From the NCBI GenBank assembly GCA_027924585.1, contig BSBM01000361.1, positions 63,703,501-63,767,500 on the forward strand: DNA of 64,000 bases, read 5' to 3'. The translations under genes and the position numbers were made by a program. Positions 46,649 to 59,079 of the stretch are shown piece after piece. This stretch comes from Larix kaempferi (taxonomy: Eukaryota; Streptophyta; Pinopsida; Pinales; Pinaceae). Numbering within the stretch: the stretch's first letter is position 1; the number at the start of each line of letters is the position of its first letter. The notes under the pieces are model-generated. The model was given only the letters and a program-made list of their open reading frames with translations. It had not been told where the DNA came from and ran no database searches.

Positions 46649-46677
46649 CGAGCACACGTCCCGCAGTTGGAGCCAGA
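46649..46677 (+). promoter_or_regulatory. 29-nt conserved tract abutting 3' LTR of B
   Basis: Identical over 29 nt to the tract next to the A 3' LTR (13,713-13,741), ending exactly at the LTR start. Occupies the position of the polypurine tract. Confidence 0.75.
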
Positions 46678-48329
46678 TGTTACCACCTAAAGTTGCACTT
46701 CAGTTGGACTTTAGAGAGCCACCAGTGTTGCACAATTACTTGTGCTTTTCAAAGTTCAGAAGTTCCAATTTTGGCCTTTTCAGGGCCCCTTTTAAATTTT
46801 TGTAATGCATGACCATGCCCCACGGGGTTTGTAATAAAGTGTGCTAGCATGGTGGTCTTTGAGTGACTCGGTTCCCTAGGACTTGACAACCAAAGAAGGT
46901 ATTCCAAGTAGTTTTTTCCCTTGTCGATTAGGCTTTGCCTTTAGCCGAGTATAATCGATGCGTTTTTCTCCTACAACTCCAAAGCTGGAATGCCCAAAGT
47001 GGTGGTTAGGCCTTAGGGGGGTATTAGAGTCCATTTTGTAACGTTTATAAACATGCTAGACACTAGAATAATAAAATTTGGTCATGTACTAGGTCCCCCA
47101 GGAGTTTCAGTCAGTTCCGAGAAAAATAATTTGTTCGCATTTTTAAGCCATTTTTAATGGTTTAAATGAAAAAATTCAATCGGTGATAAAAGTGTGATCC
47201 GAAGTCAGAATTTGGCGAAGTCGGAATTTGGCGCAGGGATGCTCGTTTTCATGCTGAGAGCATCCTCTTTACCTTAGTACCCGATTTGCATATGTTTCAG
47301 GCGATCAAAACATCCCGTGGAGCAGTTTTGCCTGTCAGAGCTACAAATTAGCATTTTAATGCTAAAAATGCAACAAATTGCACCATTTAAAAAAAAAAAT
47401 GAATTTAGCACATGCCAAATGAAATGGCATTAAGGTAGGCGACAATATCAAAAGTTCAAAGCATATGTTAAAAGTCAAAATTTGAAGGTTGGGTGAATAT
47501 TTCATTTACATGCTACGTAAAGGAACCTTCACGTGGGCCAGCCTCCTCTACATGGCCGTGTACAGATTTTATCGAGGATAAGATCATTTGGTGGGGGCGG
47601 CTACCTCTTATGAGGTGGCACAACCCTTATGGTATACTTTCTATTTAAAACATCCAGTCGAACCCACCATCCAACGTGGTGTGGAAACATCAAGGTTGTG
47701 CGCCCTCTCCTCACGCGAGCTGCTTCATCCTCATGGCATCTTACTTTGAAGTGTGTTGTTTCCATTTGAGGAGTGCGCCTACCTCTCTTGAGGTGGCGCA
47801 TCTACATTGGTTATTTGCTAACTTGCTCTACAATCAAGGAGTTCACCCTCCTTAGGGTTTTGTGCCCAAGCTGGCTTATCTTATGCTATAAATTGAAGAG
47901 CTTTGGTCCATTGTAAGGAGGAGATGGTGGAACCTCTGCTAATTTGTCGATGTAATCTTTGTGAAGTTAAGTAATGAGAATAAAGGCTTTGGAGGCTAAT
48001 TGATGTGTAGATCTTCATATGTGTGGATGTGTGGCTTCATTCTGAGATTGAGGTAATCTTTGTCTTGTATCATTTCATTTGATTGTTGGTATATATCTAG
48101 TGTTTGAAACAAAATTACTATTCTAGTAAGGTAGAATAGTAGATTACTCTATTATCTCTTATGTTGAATTGCGATAGCTATGTTGGATTAGTATGTCATT
48201 TTTGTTTAAATACATGCTTTATAGATTGTTATTTTAGTTCACACCAGTGCTTTTAAACCCTTCTTTTGTAAGTTGATATAAGTGTGCAGGTTACCTAGGT
48301 TGGAAAACAAGCGGTGCATGTTAGGGTCT

Positions 48330-51300
48330 TGTTATCACCAAACTTGCAGTTGCCCCTATAGATGGATCCAAGATGGATGGTAGAGGGGATGGACAACCAA
48401 AGACGTGAACCAAGATAGCCTCAACTCCCAAATGGATGGTTGTCACGCCAATCGAGGCAATCTTCACTTGATGTTGTCTTAGCCCAAGGCAACAATGGGG
48501 GAGACCCAGATCTACTCCCGACAGGAGAGATCAAACCAACACACCAGATCAAATCAATGGAGGATGAAATATGTAAGGTGTAAGGTGAAGTAAACCCTAG
48601 ATCTATAGATGAAGTCACAAGGTGAAGTATGGGTTGGATCAAGAGGCTTAAGAAGATATGAAATTGATCCAATGTGGAAATACAAGTGACTTATGAGATT
48701 AATTATCAGATCCAGAATCAAGGTACTAGCAAATGATATGCAAATCCACTGCCTTGGGAACCGTATCCAATGCAGGGCGGTTAGGAACAGGATTGGGGCT
48801 ACCTAGTACCAATGGATAGACTTGTTTGACAGGTATGACAACATCAAAACACACAAGCCTCAAAGATAAGATCAAAACGCTGAAAAATTGGCCAAGTGAG
48901 GAAATGCGCTAGGTTTGAGGGATTAGTGCCTTGGAGTTTGGGCCTTGTGGAGTCACCCAAGCATGACGCCTAGGAGAACCCACTTTGGGTTTGACCCGAT
49001 CTACAATACCCAGAAATAGTTTGCCAATTGATCAAGGAATTTGATCCGTGGAATTTTCTGATTATTTTAAGTGAGGGTTTTGACAATAAAATAAAGATGC
49101 CAATGGATTGGAACCAAGAAAAGAAGAACAAACCTGTGGATCTTATCTGGATAACCTTGTAGATGCCTTGATGATGATGATCTGTGCTTTCCCGATCAAT
49201 TTGAGAAGATTTGGATGTGTATTCTATGCAAATCGATTTTGCCCAAGGAGCCAATGCACCCTCCCTCCTACACAACAAACGTCAACAATATCAGATTTGA
49301 TGGATCAAGAGAAATGGACAAATGCTACAAAAGAAATAACAAGATGAAACCATAGATCACAATGATACTTAATGATAACCCCCTGATACAAGCGATGCCA
49401 AACAAGCGAGTTGAGGAAGCCCTGCAAAAACGCCCAAGTGAAGTCGCCCTCCTGTAGACAAGACAAAAGTTCCACGAAAATATAGATCTCACCACAAATA
49501 CTCAAATGCTAGGATGCAATAGACTTTACAATCACCATCGAAGAACACCAGATGCAAAGGAGACCCAAGAATTTCCACAAGAAGTTTTTCTATTGTCAAG
49601 ATTCCAAGAGCCAAAGACCCTTTACAATGAGAAGCTCTCTCCTTTAAATAGGATGGAGAGATACCAAAACCCTAACCACCTTTTGAATGGATGGCTAAGA
49701 TTAAAAGATCAAAATGTCTAATCAATGGTTGAGATGAGCTCAACAATAAAGTACATGGATCAACTCAAAAATATAACAATACATGGACAAAATCGCCCTA
49801 GGAGAGGGGGTCCCACTCAACATGATAAAATAAACATGAATAAAGTTCATGGTGGGTCTAGGGGGTAATGTCTAACACCCCTAGTGTGTCCCCATGGCAC
49901 AATATCATCAAATGACTAACACAAGCACCAAATCATGCCTCTCTGGGAAAGTCGTGAGCCTCCAAAGGCTCCAGAAAACCATAAAAAGTGTCGGAGAGAT
50001 GGGTGTGGGTCCCACTGAATGCTGAAACTGCTGTAGAAGGTGTGGAAGACATCACACTCATCATCAAAACTCATCCCATGCCATTTCCTTGCCTCAGTAA
50101 CCCAAATCGAATTCTTCAGTAGCCATTTTCACCATTTTTAATCTGCCTCGGGAAATGTGAACTTGCCCAAAACTGCACCTGGAGTGCCTGCGTTGTCCAA
50201 CTGAGCCCACCAGGCTCTCTGGGAGGGAGGTATAATGATAAAATCAAGTGGTTGGACCACACCCTCCTCATACAGCACCTTAGGTGAACCAATCAAATCA
50301 TCTCTTTTCTCTGATAGGCCATTTAACATGGCAAAACTGCACTAGAAAGGAAAACTGAAAGAAATCATCACTGCAATTGCCCGGAACTGAAAAAAAACTA
50401 TCTCATTAAACTCAGAGAGCCCAAATCTATCTAAGGTGTGTACTCATACACCCCATGGATCTCTGCATGATCATATAAAATATCCAATATGCCCCGACAG
50501 ATAAAATAATAATAATCTGTAAATGCTGAAAACCACAAATCATCATCATAAACCTGTAACCACTAGGCATAGAACCATATGGTGACCTATAATAGACCAC
50601 ATATCATCTATTTGCATCATCCGAGGTCTATCCACCTCATGTCCTGTAGTTGACTTTGGTCAAACTAGGTTTGACCAAGTCACCATGACCAAAAATATGA
50701 CCCAGGCTAACATCAAACTGTTGCAAGTGTTAAAGGTTAAGACATGCTCTACAACTCATTCAAGTAACAATAATAACAAGAAGTAATCATTTCTTTGGCG
50801 ATCTAATAACCAATTATAAAGTGTTTTCAATATTTACTATGACTCAGACCAGACTTTCAAGACCATACTCACTTCATAGTTGTGACCAATTTGCTAGTGA
50901 AGGGTGAAGGTTGAAATTGAATGGGCTAGGCTAAAGGATGACTACTAACTTGACACTGTGACACTTTGGATATGGAAAGGGAATACACACTCTAGCATAT
51001 GTTGGAAGAGCAATAACACAGGGGATGGCAGTGTCTCACAAATGGGTAAGTTACATTCAGAGGTGCTTATTCACCTTGACAAATGCTCACAATCCATATC
51101 AAATACAAAAAATGCCAGCAATCTTTTTGATATAACATTTAAGAACCATTGCTTTTTGGGCCTTTAAGTTTCCATAACCTTTGATCCACATGTGTTCAAA
51201 AACACTTGTTACATGGATTTACATTTATTAAGGCTTTATGCTCCACGTGTGTTCAAAAACACTTGTTACATGGATTTACATTTATTAAGGCTTTATGCTC

Positions 51301-52186
51301 CACATGTGTTCAAAAACACTTGTTACATGGGCTTTACATTTCACATTTCTCATTTCATTTCAAAGCCAGTTTCATTAGGCTTGCCTTGCATTCACGTGTG
51401 TTCAGAAACACTTGTTATATGAATGAGCTTTTCATTTCATTTCCAAATACATTGTATTGATGGCAGTGCTATTTGTTTCAGGTTTAGCCAACACAACCTA
51501 GGCAACTCAGAGCCAAGACACAAATAAACAGGGAACCTCAACCAACAAAGAGGCTATAGTGGGGGAAGGTCCTCCATGCCACTAGTCAAGTAGTAAGTCG
51601 GGGTTAAAACATAACTGGAAGGTAATGGATGGGTGGAGACAGTGAATAATGAGACCAACACTAGCAAGCCAAAGAATGGTGGGAATGATCACCTCTATTC
51701 TCCCTAAGTAGGGTAAAACCAATGAGTATGGGTCGAGAACTTCTAAGTCTGAGTGGGGACATACATACATAATATCAATACAACCAGGTCCAAATATCTA
51801 TATGATCGCCATATCATGATACTAAATGCTAAGACATGTCACAAGAATGAGTATAAAAGCAATATAACCATAACACAAGAATATACCTACTGAATCATAT
51901 ACCTGAATGTACACAATCTGAACCATCGTTTGTCCACTAAGACCCTGCTGCTGCAACTCTGGGCAATACTGACTGCTCTATAAATGGCTAAATGGCTACA
52001 TCAGTCCTCAAATCTGAGTGTCCTGAGACTCAGTCATGGCATGGGAATATACTGATGTCCATCGTAGAATAGTGATCCAATGTAGATGCTCATCTCAGCA
52101 TCTCATATGTAAGGGAACTGGCTGAAAAGTGTACTGGAATCTGAAAAATAGAATATGGTAGCCCGACTACTATATATGTGATAACA
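48330..52186 (-). mobile_element. D3: D-family solo LTR in 3' LTR of B
   Basis: 3,857 bp, TGTTATCAC to GTGATAACA, TSDs GGTCT (48,325-48,329) and GGTCC (52,187-52,191), one mismatch. The 5' LTR of B shows the empty site (GGTCTTCTTGAC near 31,660). Same orientation as D4. Weak TATA box (TATTTAAAG, minus) near 49,652. Confidence 0.9.
51186..51420 (+). repeat. 57-bp tandem repeat with hairpins in D3
   Basis: Units start at 51,186, 51,243 and 51,300 (third partial), with a related unit near 51,390. Each holds GTGTTCAAAAACAC flanked by CATG(T)...(A)CATG arms, able to form a hairpin. D4 and D5 carry single related units. Confidence 0.8.
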
Positions 52187-52876
52187 GGTCCTCTTGACTT
52201 CAAAACATTTTAAACAAAAAGTTTTCCCTTGGATCCCCACTTCAAGCGACTCCATTTTCCCAAGTTCAAGGGCTTAACATACTTCACTTCTTCTCATCCT
52301 CTTTCCTTAAATAACTATGGTTATTGGTTACCTATATCATATTTACATTTTTTGCAATTTTAAATCTAAAGGAAATCTGATTTTTATTTACTAGATCATA
52401 GTCATTTTAAAAGGCATAAACTTCGAATCTAGATCTAGGATTAAGGCATTCTATTGTTGCAAAATTAAAACATAGCATATCTCAAGTCTTCAACATTAGT
52501 TTGTCAAAAGTATTTAAAAGTTTTAATTGGCTGATATAGAGCTTCAAAATCGTTGTTCCTTTGAGCAAGCAGAGATCCTAAGAAGGCTAGCTTCATAGCT
52601 TGGCCTTCCTAGTTACTTTTATGCATTTTTTTTACTTAACATTTTTATAGAAATTTTTTGGGTTTTAGGGTCCCAAGACACCTTTAAAGTGTTCTTTGGG
52701 CACTAATTTGTAAATGTTTGTTTGTTGGTTTTCAGGTTTCAATCATAAATAAGAGAGGCATGTTGGCGGAAATTCATTGATTTAACCCATCTGGAACCTT
52801 TTGGGAACCTTCTACTTGTTTCTATTCATTCTCCTTAGTGTAAACTTGTCACTTCTATTCTTCAAAAGACTACAAG

Positions 52877-53004
52877 TATACTCAGAAAAGCATTGTAACT
52901 CAAAAAAATAAAAAGAGAATAGCAGGCAATTCCAGTGCCTTATACTCAGAAAAGCATTGTAACTCAAAAAAATAAAAAGAGAATAGCAGGCAATTCCAGT
53001 GCCT
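52877..53004 (+). repeat. 64-bp tandem duplication in B 3' LTR
   Basis: Two near-identical 64-bp copies starting TATACTCAGAAAAG at 52,877 and 52,941. The 5' LTR has one copy, so the duplication arose after B inserted. Confidence 0.85.
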
Positions 53005-54074
53005 GACCCCAATCCCCCCAGGGGGGATTCGCACTTTTTTCATTTTTTTAATTGTTCGCAGCTTTTTTTATCTAATTTTTCAATTTAGATTAGTTTTATT
53101 TGAGCAGTAGTAATTAAACAACTCACTCAAGCACACAACGTCCTCCGAGGACTCATTTATCATTTTTTTATATGCTTATGTGTTTTATTTAATCATACCA
53201 CTGTTCTTAAAATCTGATTCTAAAATTAACCCCTTGCTCTACCGAAGTACTCCATCACTTTGTTGTGCAAGGAAAAAATATTCTTAGGTTGTAGCTTAGT
53301 TAATCATCCACTCACACATTTTAATAAAACGAACCAACACCCCAAACCCAAAGTATGCTCTTGACCGCTGCAGCTTAGTCGGAACAGTTGGGTCAATCAG
53401 AAACTGGTGTAAGGTACATAGTTTTATTAGGACAATCCAATCTCATCTTTCTTGGCGGTTTCGGGAGGTTGCATGGGTATATACCGTAGAGTAAGCAAGC
53501 TACTTTAAGAAGGTTCATCCTCGCCTGGTTGGACACTCAATTAAGCCGCTAAAGCACTCAGTCCAAAGAGCTAGACTCGGTTGGGCCAAACCAACAATTT
53601 TACCCATTCCCTAATCCACTCATTTAATAATCTTAAAATTTACCAACTACGACACTGCAATACTTTCACTGAGACCACAGAAGCAACCCTCACAAGCACT
53701 CCATTTTCATCGGCACTGATCTTTAATATTTCTTTTTTTATTTTTATGTTTAAGTTAATTTTTACCAATGTCATGAATTGTGTTGTATCTTAAAAGTTGT
53801 GGGTTTTAATTTCATATTGCAGTGATTTATGGTTTATTTTTAAGTTATTTCATCATAACTCCTAGAATAGACTTTTACTCTATTTATCGATTAAAAGCCT
53901 TAGTTTAATTTTCATAGGGACCACCCCCCTTGGTTTCGCTAGGAGTAAGCCTAGACGGAGGAGTCGAGTAATCAGATGACAACATTTGACTCACTTGCCC
54001 CCAAGGACACACGAAACGGCTTGAAGGTTTCCTGCCGCGTCCCCCCCAGGTGTGTATTAGGCGGCAACAGAGCC

Positions 54075-56215
54075 TTTCGATCAAAAGTTATGACAATTTC
54101 AAATTGATGTACCTTTTTAAGCCCGTATTTGGGGATTGCTATGCAAAGTTCAAACCAACCCTGCAATTGATATATCTCTAAGATTCTTGTGTAACAACTT
54201 GATATGTCTTCTCTGCAATGCCACTAGTCTCACTTAATTTGGATTTGCCAAGAAAAAGTTAAGGGCAATGTGCCAAAACTTGTTGAATTTCACCATTAGT
54301 AGGAGAGTGAGATTGCACAAAACATAACTCGGCCAATTTCGCAACAACTCTAATTTTAGGGGCCACAACACCCTATTATGTTTTATTTCCAGTAGCGTCG
54401 TTCTCACTTCAATTGGACCTTGCAATTTTCTGATATTCCCCTTTCTAGTAAGCCTTATTATTTTTAGCCAAGTTTCAGGACTCAACAAAGGCACTGAATT
54501 GTGCATACTGTCACTCCAAGATTCCTGAGCCTCTGCTACTAAAATTTGGACCAGATATAGGAACAAAAGTCTCCTTCCAAAATTTCCAGTCCCACTCAAT
54601 TTGGAGTTCCCTAAACAAAGTTATAGAATAAACTGTGCAAGGCATTGTTTGTAGGTACCCAAACCAAGAATCGTCCATTCTAACACCAAATTTTATGAAC
54701 CCAATACTTAAAATAGCATGATAAACTTGCATACACATAATGTATACCAAATATAAGCATGGAGAACAACTAAGAAATCGATAATGATGACGAGCTACAC
54801 AATAATTCCTTTTATATTAGTAGAATATCTCCCAAATAACCCAAGTTCATCTACATATCCAAATCATAAGTCCATATGTACAATAATGACTCTCTTGACC
54901 TCTATATATACATATTCTCACTCAGTAGCCATGTAGGCACACTACCAAGCTGACCCACTATAACATTAATGTTTACCCACCTATATACCCCCATTGGGGT
55001 CATAATAGCGACGCCAATGTCATGCAACATTTCATGAGGTGCCATCCATGTTCAGTTTGAGAGAAGTTCGATCAGATTTGTCTCTTCAGGTTTCAGCAAG
55101 AATTGGCATCTTTGGAAGGATATCCATTCTCTGCCACTTGGAACCAAAGTAAATATCTTGGTGCTGCTGGGCTATGTAGGCTGGGGATTCCGTTGTGCCC
55201 ACTATTTTACTCCTGTATATCTTGATTTTGATGTACATGTTTATTGATTTTTAATTTTTTAGTGAAATATATGCTGCATTCTCAACAAAAAAATGAAATA
55301 CTGCAGGTATTGTTACAGAGACAGGTACCATCAAACTGTTAGGAGTCATAGATAGACAGCCATTGTAGTTGAGACTTGGCAATTTTCCATGGCATTTCTT
55401 GCGCTTGGTTTAATATGTGAAAAAGAAATCTGGTTAAGTGTTCTTTCACTTTGAACATTTATTTTTATTACACATTTGGCTGATAGACATACATAATATC
55501 TTCTCCTCAAAAACCAATGTGGAGAGTATAAAGTTCAATTGGACTCGGTCTGTTGTGCATACCAGCAGAAGTCTAACACTTTATTTAGAAGATATTTTCC
55601 AATGTAAGCGACTTAGATATCAAAATTTCTCTCAAATTGGTGAAAGGAGAAGCCTATGATTTCATTTAATGGAGAAACCGTCTTCTGCTGCTCAATCATT
55701 TCCATCCCTCTAGGTATCATAATTAGAGGGAAATTGCATTTATGTCGAAGCCCTGAAGGAGAAAGCTAACTTGAAATCGAAGTTTTTTCCCAAGCGAGGA
55801 TTTGCATGTAAAACTGGGTCTTGAAACCAACTTGTAAAAGAGGAAAACTTCTTCTAGACATGGAATTGAATACTTGCTGCCAAACTCAAATTGAATATTT
55901 GTTATACTGATAATGATTAAGATAAGCAAACCACAACAGATTTTCTGTGTTCTGACTGCTGCTCCTTCCAAGTATTACATGTAGAAGCCCTTGATGGCAG
56001 AAACGGCAAGCTATATATTGCTCAAAGCTTTTGGAACAATGTAAATAGTCCTTTAGTGATTTAGAGACAGAGGACACGTTTGCATTCTAGGTAGAGTCTG
56101 TTTTATCAATGTTAGTTTCATCTTTCATAAGCAACAACACCAACAGACAAATGAGAACTGTGAATCATGTATTTAAACTTTTCGGCATTGAGATAAACAG
56201 GGTCAAGACTGAAAC
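54075..56215. other. Ancestral sequence right of B, nothing recognised
   Basis: No LTR termini, motif or convincing exon seen. Short minus-strand ORFs (for example 54,234-54,599) show no family I recognise. It may be intron of the oxidoreductase gene, whose next exon would lie in this direction. Confidence 0.4.
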
Positions 56216-56363
56216 CTTCTCCAGGCAATAGGCTCTGCAACAGTATGCTGTTTATTTTCACTACAGATTTCACTGCTTGCTAATTCTGCAATGATTGCTT
56301 CTGCTACTGTTAGAAGCTTCAGAGCCTCTTCCCAACATTCTGCACCATTCCAAAGAAGCTTAC
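56216..56363 (-). CDS. FAD-dependent oxidoreductase, internal exon (partial gene)
   Basis: 148-bp exon following the one at 56,590-56,698. Acceptor TTCTGCAG ends at 56,364; donor GTTTCAG starts at 56,215. Entering in phase 1 it encodes KLLWNGAECWEEALKLLTVA and then an Ala/Glu/Ser-rich stretch ending EPIAWR, leaving in phase 2. Joined to the preceding exon, the frame is open across the splice. The sequence matches the region just after the FAD-binding site in plant DAO-family oxidoreductases. The enzyme class binds FAD and oxidises amine-type substrates; the substrate here is unknown. Later exons were not found, so this may be a gene with very long introns or a remnant. Confidence 0.7.
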
Positions 56364-56589
56364 CTGCAGAAGTCAACCTGCACATTACTAGGTCTACTGC
56401 AAAAATATAACTGCAAGATATACATTTATAGACATAACTTCCTAGAAAGCAAATAATACACTTATAAACATTGGCTTGCCAATGCAGTAGAACATTGTGA
56501 TAGGGAATAATGGCAATTGAATACAGAACACTTACAAAAGGACAAAGTCGGACTCTAACATACCAAAAGCAAGAGTGAGTAGTTGCAAC

Positions 56590-56698
56590 CTTTAGGAGAA
56601 TAAGGATGCAAAAGTCCTCCAGAAACGCCTGAAGCTCCTCCACCAATTCCAACCTCATCATATATTTCAATGCATGTTGGTGATGTCTTGGAACAATG
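56590..56698 (-). CDS. FAD-dependent oxidoreductase, exon with conserved Gly-rich motif (partial gene)
   Basis: 109-bp exon. Acceptor TTGTAG ends at 56,699; exon starts CATTGTTCC in phase 0; ends CCTAAAG before donor GTTGCAAC. Encodes a short lead, then CIEIYDEVGIGGGASGVSGG and LLHPYSPK. The IYDE acid after a beta strand and the GASG(V)SGGLLHP segment are the usual features of DAO-superfamily proteins after the Rossmann GxGxxG, which must lie on an upstream exon not seen here (to the right). The longer single ORF at 56,203-56,670 is in the wrong frame for this exon and reads through the intron. The donor is GT but weak otherwise. Homology recognised by eye. Confidence 0.75.
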
Positions 56699-56703
56699 CT
56701 ACA

Positions 56704-57960
56704 ACAGGGATAATCAAACAGGTCAGGTTGAACTCATTACATAAACATAAGATGGACACTAACAAAAAAATGTAGCAAATATAAAACAGTCATGATTGGA
56801 ACTTATTACAAGTTTGCAGCTACAATCCAAAGCAGCAATTCATACAACAGTGCATACAGCAGTATTTGGCTTCGAAGGAAGCAACAAGGGGCAGCGCTAG
56901 GAATTCGAAAGAATATCAATAGAAAGAGAGATGAAGCATTTTACTTGAAAAAGACTTTGAAGAAGCCTTGGGACATGTTACACTCTAACATGTAGAGGTG
57001 ACTTGGTGATCATTTCCTATGTGATCTTCCATCACATTCAGCAGCTCCACATATGAGATCTATGGATTGCCCATGGATATTTGCCAGAGACACCTTCAAC
57101 TTGTTCAGTTCACCATGATATGTGCCAGAGATCGATGGGGATATTCAGTTGACACCAGTGTTATGACATATGCTCTCTAGTTGACTCATGGTCAAAGCTT
57201 TATTATTTGTGGACATGACCATAAGGGGCCGATGGTGTTACTCTATAATGGCTCATGTATCCTAGATTGTTGTTTCATAGCCAAGGATGCATCATGGTGT
57301 GGTTATAATTCTTCCTTAAATTAAGTGTATGACCTTGTGAGTTAAGTGTATCCCTAGGGATTTAAGTAAATGTGACACTCATTTCATGTCATTCACAACA
57401 TTTTACCTGGCCATTTTTCATGCCATGTCATTTCGCTAACCATTTCACCCATTTCCATTATGTCCCCCCTTTGCAATTGACTTATCATATGTTATGTTCC
57501 ATGATCTTTATACTATTCCCATGTATGAATGCCTAAATCAAAGTTAAGAGTCAAGTACACTAAGGGAAATGGAGCTAAATGATAAATGTGAGCAATGCCC
57601 CCTTGCAAAAGCCAAGATCCCTATGTCCCAAGTTAACAAAGCCAAAGCAAAAGAAAGGGATTGCTAGAAAAAATAATAATAAATAAATAAAATAATAGAA
57701 TAAATAAGGGATCGAAAAAATAAAGGCACAAGGAAAGGGTAACTTAAGAAAAATCACTTCATTCTAAGGTACACATGTGGAAGAAAAATCCTTAACCCCT
57801 AGCTCCTGAAAGCTAAGGGGTAGACCTATTACTGAGTCACATTCTTGTTATGGTCAATACACGAACACACTCTCCCTAATACAAACAAGATGAAATATGT
57901 TCCCAACAAGCCATATTCAAACAAGAGGTTGAAACCCAACAGGAAACCCTTAATTCATGG
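56704..57960. other. No gene recognised; AT-rich simple repeat
   Basis: Nothing convincing on either strand. An AAT/AAAT microsatellite-like run lies at about 57,670-57,712. Probably intron or decayed repeat. Confidence 0.4.
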
Positions 57961-57989
57961 GTCCAGGTAGTGCGAGGGTAGAGTAGTTC

Positions 57990-58435
57990 ACCCCCATGTG
58001 CAAAGTTTGAAGAAGTTATTCAGGCAAAACTCAAACAGGAGCGGGACAGGCATGCCCGGGAGCTTAATTTGAAGGTGAGGGGATTTTCATCACCCTCATC
58101 TCCTTCTCCAAACCCAATGCAGATAGGGGTTTCTATCATTTGACACTCGTCTTTTAGATTTGATTCCTAAGAGTCCATGGCTTGGGGATGGCTTCACTCT
58201 TTTCCTTCATTTCCGGACCTTGGGTGATAGATTGAGTGCCCTTCGTGCGAAAAAGAAACGCTTTTCCCTCCCCACAAGATTTTTCTTGATGCAAACCTCA
58301 CAAGATCTCATGGTTGAACTTAATCAATCGTGGGAATTGGTTATCGAAGCCTGGAAAGCTAGCAAGTGGGTTGTTATTAGAGATCTCAGGGTGGTCATCA
58401 AGGACTCACCCCCCTTGGGTGGACCCACCAAATGA
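57990..58435 (+). pseudogene. LINE ORF1-like remnant
   Basis: Across two frames: an ERDRHARELNLKVRGF stretch followed by a Pro/Ser-rich linker, then (58,160-58,435) FRTLGDRLSALRAKKK, an FLMQTSQDL segment, KWVVIRDLRVVIKDS and PPLG. The arrangement (basic coiled lead, 'NLKVRGF' strand, RLxALRAKxxLF helix, 'VIRxLxxVIxDSPPPGW' end) recalls ORF1 proteins of plant LINEs with an RRM-like fold. I recognise it from general resemblance only. Stops and a frame change show decay. No ORF2 (endonuclease/RT) follows. Confidence 0.4.
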
Positions 58436-59079
58436 TGCCCTCACCAAGGTAAGGGTGTGATCTCATAGATTGTAGTTGGGTGTTGGAACTCTAATTGGAT
58501 CTATTATGCCACACTTTGTGGGGCATACCTTTTTCTAGACAAATTTTTGCTTATGAGCAAGACACAAACCAGAGTATTGAGGCCTATCTCTACTGCTCTT
58601 AGGCCTCCCCCTTTGATGATGAGATATATGCATGTGATGATCAATGATATGCCAATGTCTCTTACTACTATGCCATGCCATGATGATGAATTAATGATGC
58701 ACTAGATGTTGTTACGTTTTACTTGATGTATTAATTGCCTTATGAGTATAGCTAGTAGTATCACACTTTCAAGTTGACAAGGGTAGTATATCGTTGATTT
58801 ACTTATGTACCATTGAACCTAGGTAATATTTAAGTATCTTGCAAAGACATGTACCCCCTTCTCTAGGTCTATAATATGGCTATCCATCCATCCATTTCAC
58901 TTCATAACTTTGGTCTGCATCCTTGGTTTGAGATTGATGAAGTTGACTCTTGTGTCCTCTCCTATGTTATCAGTTGCTAGTGTTGACTACTAGAAAATGT
59001 GTCTTAGAGTTGATTGTGTCCTGAAAATTCCTCTAGCTAGGGGGTTTGGTGAGATCACAACCCATGGCCTTCTAGCTTT
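58436..59079. other. Intergenic stretch, nothing recognised
   Basis: No ORF of note. TG-rich ATGATGATG-like segments around 58,610-58,690. Confidence 0.4.

Larger units (their letters stand above)
30015..54069 (+). mobile_element. Element B: non-autonomous gypsy-like LTR retrotransposon, interrupted by E and D3
   Basis: LTRs 30,015-33,481 and 46,678-54,069 (about 3.5 kb without D3). TSDs GAGCC at 30,010-30,014 and 54,070-54,074. PBS at 33,482. The internal region without E is about 2.4 kb and codes only for a Gag-like protein related to that of A. LTRs differ by many substitutions plus a 64-bp duplication in the 3' copy, so B is older than A. Insertion order is B first, then E and D3, then D4 into E. 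Confidence 0.92.
46678..54069 (+). repeat. 3' LTR of element B, split by D3
   Basis: TGTTACCACC to GGCGGCAACA. About 3.53 kb without D3; longer than the 5' LTR by one 64-bp duplication. TATA box at 47,886-47,893. Confidence 0.9.

Noticed and set aside
56203-56670. 155-residue minus-strand single ORF
   Set aside because: It reads through an intron and uses the wrong frame for the first oxidoreductase exon; the spliced reading is better supported.
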